Source: Cladosporium sp. IMV 00045
Lineage: Eukaryota > Ascomycota > Dothideomycetes > Cladosporiales > Cladosporiaceae
Length of the DNA: 64,000 nucleotides
Assembly: GCA_001931905.2 (NCBI GenBank)
Contig: MSJI02000882.1
Span: forward strand, 1-64,000
Direction: 5' to 3'
Positions 56,972-64,000 of this stretch are shown here, in pieces. A program made the translations under genes and the position numbers. Position 1 is the first letter of the stretch; each line of letters opens with the position of its first letter. Below the pieces are notes generated by a model. The model ran no database searches. It saw nothing but the letters and a program-made list of their open reading frames with translations, and was not told the origin of the DNA.

Positions 56972-57680
56972 TAATTACTATATAGATTAGAATATCTAAA
57001 GTATTAATTATCCTACTATTATATATTAGTTTATCTTTAATATTTTCTTTAAGTTTATAGTAGAATATAGTTATAAGAGTATTTTAGTTCTATTTAGTAA
57101 CCTAAGTATATTCCTAGAACTTTACTACGTACTTAGCTATAGATATCTTCTAGCGTAGGTATTAGATAACCCGAATCGCTATTTCTTTATTATTAGTAAC
57201 TCTAAAAATAAAGTTACTTTAAAGTTATTAAAATTAGCGAATAACCTATTAGTATTACTATCTATAGATCTATTCTCGAGGAACTTATAGAGATATAGCT
57301 TAATCTAGTACTAGGCGCGTCTATATAGGAATATAGTAGTAAATAAAGTCTTCTACTCTATTACTATTAGAGTAAAAAAGAAGTATATTTAGATCTAGTA
57401 GAACTAGTTTTTAAGTTTCTTACGATCCCTATAGTATAAGTCTAGTTTCTATATAATAATTTAGTATCTATTAAAACTTTATAGTTACTATAAATAATAA
57501 GTTAAATATATAATATTAAAGATATCTTATATTCTTATATACTAAAGAGATTCGCTCTCTTACTTAGTTTCTTATAAGCGCTTACTTTCTTACGTATAAG
57601 GAAAGTAAGTACTTACTATTCTTATAAGTAAAGTTATAAAAGTTATATAACTTATATAACTTCCTTTACTACTAGAGTAG
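56972..57680 (-). pseudogene. Older element A, gag portion
   Basis: The minus strand reads Ty3/Gypsy gag: NNKEIAIRVI, KISIAKYVVKFQEYTQVTK, YKLKENIKDKLIY, INTLDILI, at about 57230 down to 57000. This is the typical retrotransposon capsid ending, and it breaks off at the 3' LTR of element B. The region above about 57400 is AT-rich with no readable domain. Confidence 0.7.
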
Positions 57681-57903
57681 CTACCTAGTAAGCTTACTTA
57701 TGAGCGAGTAAGTATAGGAAGTATTATTAAGGATCTCCTAATTATAGATATTAGTTTGTAATATAGTACTATAATTAATAATAGTAATTTACTTTATTTA
57801 GAATTTAGAAAATTAACATCTAAAACAGTAGTTCTAATAGTAAAGCTTAAAGACTATTAGAATATAGTAAGATTAACTTCTTCTTTATCTGCTACTATAG
57901 TGA

Positions 57904-58853
57904 GTGAGAGTTGGCGCTGAAACGAAGGAAGAAACGCGCTAAGGGGGTCCCAGTGCGTCAGCGCAACGGTCGGCTCGAGGCGACAGCTAGCTACTACTGT
58001 AGACATCAGGGTAACAAAGCATTCAACCCGACCACATTCGACGACCCATCCTCCTCAACCTCGATGATATCGACGAACCCGCCGGTGAGGTAGCGCGGAC
58101 ACCATACGAATCGAAAAAGCCATGCCTCGTCGGCTAGGCTTCCTAGGAAGCTTGCTTCTCGGCCTGCTATCAGTGCAGGCAATAGCCAAAGACAGCAAGG
58201 AGCCGTCAGTCGAGGTCACATCCTTCGACAAGCCTCCACTGAATCACTTCTACTTCGAGGACAGCGATGTCATCATCCTCAACATCCAAAATGAAGGCAA
58301 AGGAAACGCCTACCGATCCGAGGACGCTGGAGTAACATGGAAGCCTTTGAAGGGCGTCGAGAAGGACATGACATGGCAGATACAGAGGCATCCGTACGCT
58401 GCAGGGGTGGCCGTGGTAATAGGACAGAAGAAGACGCATTGGATCACAAGAGATCAGGGTGAATCATGGCACGAATTCACGGTGGACGACCCGGCCAGCC
58501 ACCGGCAGCAGGCAATCAGCTTTCACGCGACCGATCCCGACCGCATTATTTTCCACGCCGAGGAGTGTCCCTCAGTCCTCTGCCCTACCATGGACTATTA
58601 CACGACCGATGGCTTTCGCGAAGGCGCAAAACTCCTCCGCAAAGATGCGATGAACTGCATGTGGGCGAAGACGGTCGACTTGTTCACAACCCAAGATAAG
58701 GATTTGGATCATGATCGCATTCTGTGCAACGTGAGGGGCAAGTTTTCATTCTGGCAGACAGACAGCCGTCTCCTCATCTCCGATGACTTTTTCGAGAGCG
58801 AGGTAGAACCCGCTCTGCATGGAGACCGTCCTGTGCCGGGTGTCGTCAACTTG
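57904..58853 (+). repeat. Right arm of the inverted duplication (partner 1-950)
   Basis: Matches the reverse complement of 1-950, including 218 bp upstream of the VPS10 ATG. The match stops at 57904, directly beside the RIP island. It probably extends right past 58853, but its partner is outside the window. Confidence 0.9.
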
Positions 58854-61800
58854 GCAGCTGTCAAGAGCTATTTTGTCGCGGCTGCAAAGAGCGAGGGATC
58901 TGCAGAAATGGCAATGTATATCACGGACGATACAAAGACCTGGCATCGCGCTGAGTTTGGAACTGAGCATAAGCTGGAGGAGGAGGCTTTCACCCTGCTC
59001 GAAAGTACCAACTACAGCATGCAGGTCGATGTGATGACAACTCCCCCACAGATGCCGGGCATGGCGATGGGCGTCCTCTACACGAGCAACAGCAACGGAA
59101 CATTTTTCACGAAGAATGTCGAACACACCAATCGCAACGTCTGGGGCCTTGTGGATTTCGAGAAGATCCAAAACATTCAGGGTATTGTGATGGTCAACGT
59201 TGTCGATAACTGGGAGGAAGTCGGAGCGAAGCCAATGGCGGAGAAGGACCTCAAGACACAGATCTCTTTCGATGATGGTCGGACCTGGCAAGCTTTGAAG
59301 GCAGATGGTGAAGACCTGCACCTTCATTCGGTCACAAACCAGCGCAACGAAGGTCGCATCTTCTCGACGTCTGCACCTGGAATCATCATGGGCGTCGGAA
59401 ACACTGGCAAATACTTGAAGAAGCGCTCTGAGTGTGACACCTGGGTGTCAGATGATGCTGGCCTGACTTGGACGCGAGCTCTGAAGGGTCCGCACCTCTT
59501 CGAATTTGGTGATCAGGGCGCTCTGCTCGTTGCAATTGAAAGTGAGGAGGAGACCAACGAAATCAGATGGTCTCTCGATCATGGCAAGGGCAAGTGGAAC
59601 TCATTCAAGCTTGAGCACAAGGTGCGCGCCCTGACGCTCACCACGGCACCGGACTCAACTTCTCTCAAGTTCATCGTCACTGCGGAAAAGGGCAAGGGCT
59701 CGGATATCGATCATCAGCTCATTGCTCTTGACTTCAGCAAAATGGACGTCCGCAAATGTAAGGACGACGATTTCGAGGATTGGTACGCTAGGGAGACCGA
59801 GAAGGGCGAGCCCGAATGCATTATGGGCCACACCCAGATGTTCCGCCGCCGCAAGGCTGACTCGGAATGCTTTGTTGACATGGAGTGGCGCGATCCCGTC
59901 CCTACCACCGAGGACTGCAAGTGCACAGATAGAGACTATGAGTGCGATTTCAATTTCTCGAAGAACGATAAAGGGGAGTGCGAGCCAAGCGGTCCGTTGA
60001 AGGCGCCTGAGGGCTCTTGTAAAGATGGTCATGACACGTTCAAGGGCTCTTCTGGTTACCGACTCATTCCAGGAAACACTTGCGTTCAAAACGGCGACGA
60101 GGACAAAGACAAGCCTGTCGACAGGAAGTGCGATGAGACCAAGATTCCTCCTGCAACCGGCGATGTGAACAAGGAGATTACCAAATTCAAGGGCGATCAA
60201 TTTGTTGAATACTATTACCTTGAGCGCTGCGAAACTTGCGAGGGCACCGACGAGACCGTCATCATGAGGACTGATCGCAGGGAGGCCTACCTTTCTTCCG
60301 ATCACGGAAAGACTTGGACTCAGGTCGTGAAAGACGAAGAGTTCGTCGCAATCTACCCGCACGAGTTCAACAATGACCGAGTCTACCTTGTCACTCCTAG
60401 CAAACGCGTTTTCTATTCCGAGAACCGTGGCAAGAAGTTCCACCACTTCGAAGCACCTGAAGTTCCTAACCAAGAACACATTCAAATTTTAGCATTCCAC
60501 CCCAAGGAGAAAGATTGGCTCATTTGGACTGGCGGTCGCGATTGTGATTCTCTTGGCTGCCAGACGATCGCTTACGTTTCCAAGCGTAACGGCGAAAGCT
60601 GGGATCCTCTGTTGAAGAGCGTCAGCAAATGTCAATTCGTTTACCGTGAAGGTCGCCCAGACTCCGAGCAACTGATCTACTGCGGGCAGCATGAGCAGGA
60701 GGATGCCGACCAGCAGCTTAACCTCATCAGCAGCACTGATTTCTTCGAGCACAAGACCGAAGTGAAGCGCGATGTGATCAGCTTCGCGACTATGGCGGAG
60801 TATATCGTGGTGGCTCTTCGTGACGAAGACAAGGAGAGCTTGAAGGTCGACACCTCAATTGACGGCTTGGAGTTTGCAGACGCCAAATTCCCAAGCAACT
60901 TCAAGGTCGCGCATCAACAAGCCTACACCGTCCTGGACTCCAGCACACATGCAATCTTCTTGCACGTCACCGTGAACAGCAGACAAGACCAGGAGTATGG
61001 ATCGATCATGAAGTCAAGCTCGAATGGCACCAACTACGTTCTCTCTATCTCAGAGGTGAACCGAAACAGGAACGGCTATGTTGACTTCGAAAAGATGCAA
61101 GGCCTCGAAGGTGTTGCTCTGGTGAACGTCGTTGCCAACGTCAAAGAGACTGACGGCGGCGGAACCAAGAAGCTCAAGACGATGATTACCCACAACGATG
61201 GCGCTGAATGGGACTACATCAAGAAGCCCACCAATTCAAAGAAGTTCAAGGTGGATTGGTGTGACGGCGAGCCCGAAAAGTGCTCACTTCACCTCCATGG
61301 CTACACTGAGCGTGATGATCCACGCGACACCTTCTCTTCACCCTCCGCGGTCGGTCTCATGATGGCTGTTGGCAATGTTGGCGAGTACCTCGGCTACAAG
61401 AAGGATGCCAACACTTTCATCACAAGTGACGGCGGTATCACATGGGACATGGTCGACGAGGGTGTCTGGATGTGGGAGTATGGTGATCAAGGCTCAATCA
61501 TCACCATTGTGAAGCAGGGCGAGCCTGTCACCGAAGTCAGGTACTCACTCAACGAAGGCAAAGACTGGATTCCTTACAAGTTTTCTGACGAGCCGATGGT
61601 TGTTGACGACATTACCACGGTTCCCTCTGACACAAGCCGCAACTTCCTCCTCTGGGGCCAAATCAAGAGCGAGCTCACCACGGTCAACCTGGACTTCTCC
61701 GGCTTGAAAGAGCGCCAGGAGGTGTGCCACCTCGACGAGAAGAACCCGGAAAGTAGCAGCAGCGATTATGACCTTTGGGAACCCAAGCACCCTCTGCTCG

Positions 61801-62585
61801 ACGACAACTGCCTGTTTGGACACGTGGCACAGTATCACAGAAAGAAGCTTGACCACGACTGTTACAACGGTCCCGAGTTGCAACACCTTCACAGCATTGC
61901 CCGCAACTGCACTTGCACTCGCCGTGATTTCGAGTGCGACTACAACTTCGAGCGCCAAACAGACGGCTCCTGCAAGCTCGTGCCTGGTCTTGAACCTCCG
62001 AACCCAGCAGCCATCTGCGAGAAGGACAAGAACGCGGTCGAGTACTACGAAGTCACTGGCTACAGGCGCATTCCTCTTTCGACTTGCGAGGGTGGCCAAG
62101 ATCTAGAGTACACCGCACGCACGCACCCCTGCCCGGGCAAGGAGCAAGATTACGAAAAGAAGCACGGCATCTCCGGTGCCGGCCTTTTCTTCGCCATCGT
62201 CTTGCCGATCCTGGCAGCAGCAGGTGTGGGCTACTGGGTCTGGAAGAACTGGGACGGCAAATTCGGCCGCATCCAGCTCGGCGATGGAGGTATGCCAGGC
62301 TCTCGAATTGGCATGGGTGGAGCTTTCGACCGCGACGCACCTTGGGTCAAGTACCCTGTTCTTATCCTCAGCGGTGTTGTAGCCGTTGTCGCGGCGCTGC
62401 CCATGGTTGCCGGAAGCATTTGGGGCGCTATTTCCAGCAGGCTCGGACGCGACGGTGGCAGATTCGGCGGTGTCGGAAGGCCTTACACCAGCCGCAGCAG
62501 TTTCTCAAGGGGCCGCGGCGGCTATAGCGTCGTGGATCCCGACGATGGCGAGCTTTTGGGCGAGGATAGTGAGGATGAGGTTTAA
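58122..62585 (+). CDS. VPS10: Vps10-type vacuolar sorting receptor (sortilin), complete copy
   Basis: Single exon, 1487 residues, near the yeast length (1579). A signal peptide is at 1-22. Two tandem Vps10 lumenal domains follow, each rich in Asp-box repeats (SEDAGVTW, SDDAGLTW; SSDHGKTW, TSDGGITW). Each is closed by a Cys-rich module (CKCTDRDYECDFNF near 600, CTCTRRDFECDYNF near 1270). A membrane span lies at about 1351-1373 (LFFAIVLPILAAAGVGYWVW) and a second hydrophobic stretch at about 1410-1430. The acidic tail ends DDGELLGEDSEDEV. The receptor cycles between late Golgi and endosome to sort vacuolar hydrolases. It has a near-identical partial copy at 1-732. Only 218 bp of its upstream region remain before repeat DNA. 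Confidence 0.95.
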   Translation: MPRRLGFLGSLLLGLLSVQAIAKDSKEPSVEVTSFDKPPLNHFYFEDSDVIILNIQNEGKGNAYRSEDAGVTWKPLKGVEKDMTWQIQRHPYAAGVAVVIGQKKTHWITRDQGESWHEFTVDDPASHRQQAISFHATDPDRIIFHAEECPSVLCPTMDYYTTDGFREGAKLLRKDAMNCMWAKTVDLFTTQDKDLDHDRILCNVRGKFSFWQTDSRLLISDDFFESEVEPALHGDRPVPGVVNLAAVKSYFVAAAKSEGSAEMAMYITDDTKTWHRAEFGTEHKLEEEAFTLLESTNYSMQVDVMTTPPQMPGMAMGVLYTSNSNGTFFTKNVEHTNRNVWGLVDFEKIQNIQGIVMVNVVDNWEEVGAKPMAEKDLKTQISFDDGRTWQALKADGEDLHLHSVTNQRNEGRIFSTSAPGIIMGVGNTGKYLKKRSECDTWVSDDAGLTWTRALKGPHLFEFGDQGALLVAIESEEETNEIRWSLDHGKGKWNSFKLEHKVRALTLTTAPDSTSLKFIVTAEKGKGSDIDHQLIALDFSKMDVRKCKDDDFEDWYARETEKGEPECIMGHTQMFRRRKADSECFVDMEWRDPVPTTEDCKCTDRDYECDFNFSKNDKGECEPSGPLKAPEGSCKDGHDTFKGSSGYRLIPGNTCVQNGDEDKDKPVDRKCDETKIPPATGDVNKEITKFKGDQFVEYYYLERCETCEGTDETVIMRTDRREAYLSSDHGKTWTQVVKDEEFVAIYPHEFNNDRVYLVTPSKRVFYSENRGKKFHHFEAPEVPNQEHIQILAFHPKEKDWLIWTGGRDCDSLGCQTIAYVSKRNGESWDPLLKSVSKCQFVYREGRPDSEQLIYCGQHEQEDADQQLNLISSTDFFEHKTEVKRDVISFATMAEYIVVALRDEDKESLKVDTSIDGLEFADAKFPSNFKVAHQQAYTVLDSSTHAIFLHVTVNSRQDQEYGSIMKSSSNGTNYVLSISEVNRNRNGYVDFEKMQGLEGVALVNVVANVKETDGGGTKKLKTMITHNDGAEWDYIKKPTNSKKFKVDWCDGEPEKCSLHLHGYTERDDPRDTFSSPSAVGLMMAVGNVGEYLGYKKDANTFITSDGGITWDMVDEGVWMWEYGDQGSIITIVKQGEPVTEVRYSLNEGKDWIPYKFSDEPMVVDDITTVPSDTSRNFLLWGQIKSELTTVNLDFSGLKERQEVCHLDEKNPESSSSDYDLWEPKHPLLDDNCLFGHVAQYHRKKLDHDCYNGPELQHLHSIARNCTCTRRDFECDYNFERQTDGSCKLVPGLEPPNPAAICEKDKNAVEYYEVTGYRRIPLSTCEGGQDLEYTARTHPCPGKEQDYEKKHGISGAGLFFAIVLPILAAAGVGYWVWKNWDGKFGRIQLGDGGMPGSRIGMGGAFDRDAPWVKYPVLILSGVVAVVAALPMVAGSIWGAISSRLGRDGGRFGGVGRPYTSRSSFSRGRGGYSVVDPDDGELLGEDSEDEV

Positions 62586-62968
62586 GCCGAATCTTTCCGG
62601 TCGTTTGGAATGGGGTTGAGGGTTGGGAGATTGTATGATTGCGTTTCATTGTGGATTTTTTCATGTATAGTTTGCTGTTTTAGGTGCATGTAACGGAGAT
62701 ACCAGTGTAGAATAGGCGAATTGTTACCTTTTCATTATTTTAGCAACCATTTCACCCTGTCATTGTGTAAGTCATCGTGTATCCGTTCGCTAACCGCAAT
62801 ATTCGCTGTCGATGGACTGAATCGTGGCAACAATCAAGTTTGCACGCGCTGGCTCACTCGTGAAACACTGCATCGGTTTGACGTCTTGCAACAGCTTTAC
62901 TTAACACCCACGATTGATGCAAGCGATCTTCAACATTTATCTGTCTCATAGCGCATCCAAAACATATA
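62586..62968. other. Spacer between VPS10 and Nudix gene
   Basis: 383 bp, downstream of VPS10 and upstream of the Nudix gene on the same strand. No gene is seen. Confidence 0.55.
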
Positions 62969-63987
62969 ATGACTACCGAAATGTCTAACAAGCGTGAGGT
63001 GACATTCCTCTCGCTGGTTGCTTCCTGCGATGAGTAAGTCCTACTTCTTCCTCGAATGCCCTTGCGCTGAACGGAGATTGACAGCCACATAGCTTTCCTT
63101 ATGGCCCGGCAGCAGATCGATACTATCAACTATATCTTCCTAATGACAACGAGCCTCACGGATACATACTGCCTGAAACCGTGGAGAAGATGCCCTGGAG
63201 CTCGGACTTCAGCATACAGCACAGCCATCCACGCAAGGTCACCGTACTCGACAGCTCAAATGGTCGAGATACCGCAAATGCCGTGAACGCAGCTTTCCAG
63301 AATATCATCGACAAATGCATTGAGCAGGATCTATTCCACGTGCTTGATCATCGGCACAGCGAACCCTTCGCCGTGGTCGGAGCCAGATACGACAGCCCGG
63401 TCTACGTCGAGCGCTTCGCCGCAGCTCTCTTCGGCATCACAAGCCGAGGCGCACATATGATCGCCTACTGCTACGAAGGGGGCAAAATGAAAATCTGGAT
63501 TCCGCACCGCTCAGCCCATCTTTATACTTATCCCAACATGTTGGACACCACGGTCGCAGGCGGTGTCAAGTCCAGCGTGCGGCCTTTCCAAACCATTGTG
63601 GAGGAGTCAGACGAGGAAGCCTCTCTGCCTGAAGCTCTCATACGAGAAAAGGCTCGATGCAGAGGTGTCATTTCGCACATGAATGTCACTGGCGACGATT
63701 TCCCCGGAGAGAAAGGCTTGGTCACGCCAGACTACGCCTACGTGTACGATATTGAGCTTCCGAGGGATGTGGTGCCTAAGCCGCACGACGATGAAGTCAA
63801 CAGCTTCACGCTCATGGATGTCGAAGAACTAAAGGCGGCGTTGTTGCGCGAAGAGTTCAAGCCTGACTCGGCGGCGGTCTTGATTGAGTTTCTTGTCAGG
63901 CATGCTGTTATTACACCTGAGAATGAGCCGGACTTTGTCGAGATCAGTATGCGCCTTCATAGACGACTGCCTTTCCGGACTGGTTGA
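62969..63987 (+). CDS. Nudix hydrolase family protein, thiamine-pyrophosphokinase-related type, two exons
   Basis: Exons 62969-63033 and 63093-63987 with a 59-bp intron (GTAAGT..CATAG) give 319 residues. The nearer CAG at 63084 would put the frame wrong; the chosen AG restores LVASCDDFPYGP, matching the N-terminal domain (DUF4743-like) of this family. GYILPETVEKMPW follows. The Nudix-like region starts near residue 135 (GARYDSPVYVERF, AALFGITSRGAHMIAY) with a box beginning GGV..FQTIVEESDEEASL. Canonical boxes read G-x5-E-x7-REUxEE; here the Arg position is Glu. The C-terminus (VYDIELPRDVVPKPHDDEVNSFTLM, FVRHAVITPENEPDF-type) is conserved in the family. Relatives clean up damaged thiamine diphosphate forms. 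Confidence 0.85.
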
Positions 63988-64000
63988 ACTTCATAGATCT

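Larger units (their letters stand above)
42340..57890. mobile_element. RIP island of nested dead retroelements
   Basis: 15.5 kb with almost no CpA or TpG on either strand while TpA is everywhere. In the 600 bases 52741-53340 I count one CpA and no TpG. No frame of 60 codons survives anywhere inside. This is the product expected when RIP converts CpA to TpA on both strands to saturation. Readable remnants show two Ty3/Gypsy elements in opposite orientation plus one undetermined relic at the left end. The borders are sharp: near 42340 on the left, while on the right the signature fades from about 57680 and ends by 57890. Confidence 0.92.

Noticed and set aside
42340..57890. AT-rich island as a centromere or mitochondrial insertion
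   Set aside because: It contains readable retroelement domains and LTRs, and its bias is dinucleotide-specific (CpA/TpG loss with CpG kept), which fits RIP of repeats and not simple AT-richness.

Overview
This window is nuclear DNA of a filamentous ascomycete (Pezizomycotina; Dothideomycetes is my best guess, by inference). The evidence is spliceosomal introns of about 50-125 bp with GT..AG ends and CTAAC-like branch sites, fungal families (Zn2Cys6 regulator, DHA1 and sugar MFS transporters, CYP52-like P450, tannase, CHRD protein, laccase) and a block of repeat DNA mutated in the way repeat-induced point mutation (RIP) acts. I deduced exon joins by hand from frame, splice sites and family conservation.

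Layout. (1) 1-732 is the 5' part of a VPS10 sortilin gene on the minus strand, cut by the window edge. (2) 1348-10916 holds a GPI-type CHRD protein, a metal-dependent cyclase-family hydrolase, a monothiol glutaredoxin and RPF2 sharing a divergent promoter, a CmcJ-like oxidoreductase, an MDR alcohol dehydrogenase-like enzyme, and a small two-exon gene. (3) 10917-26320 is sparse: sugar transporter, seven-exon P450, disordered protein, tannase-family esterase, separated by 0.8-3 kb spacers. (4) 27328-33382 carries PTC7-type phosphatase, the splicing factor PRP4 and a C2H2 zinc-finger protein. (5) 34885-41849 looks accessory: a DHA1 MFS transporter divergent from a Zn2Cys6 regulator, a truncated laccase tail, an unrecognised three-exon gene and a small CxxC protein. 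(6) 42340-57890 is a gene-free RIP island. (7) 57904-63987 has a complete VPS10 gene and a Nudix-family gene.

The island is a nest of dead retroelements. An older Ty3/Gypsy element lies on the minus strand (gag near 57.0-57.4 kb, pol from 47.9 kb down to about 43.9 kb). Its gag is split by a younger plus-strand chromovirus with 262-bp LTRs at 47913-48174 and 56710-56971. The younger element reads gag, protease, RT, RNase H, integrase and chromodomain, then holds a further 3.4 kb including a coding-like reading on the opposite strand. CpA and TpG are almost absent across the island. CpG survives in the younger element but is depleted in the older one and in the younger element's 3' LTR.

The most striking large-scale feature is that the first 950 bases are an inverted copy (about 97% identical over the coding part) of 57904-58853. 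Two VPS10 genes therefore face away from the window interior in opposite orientation, and the right copy's homology stops where the RIP island begins, about 220 bp upstream of its start codon. Neither copy shows wholesale RIP. The window thus combines housekeeping genes, a possible decayed transporter-regulator-laccase cluster, and a repeat island tied to a recent gene duplication.
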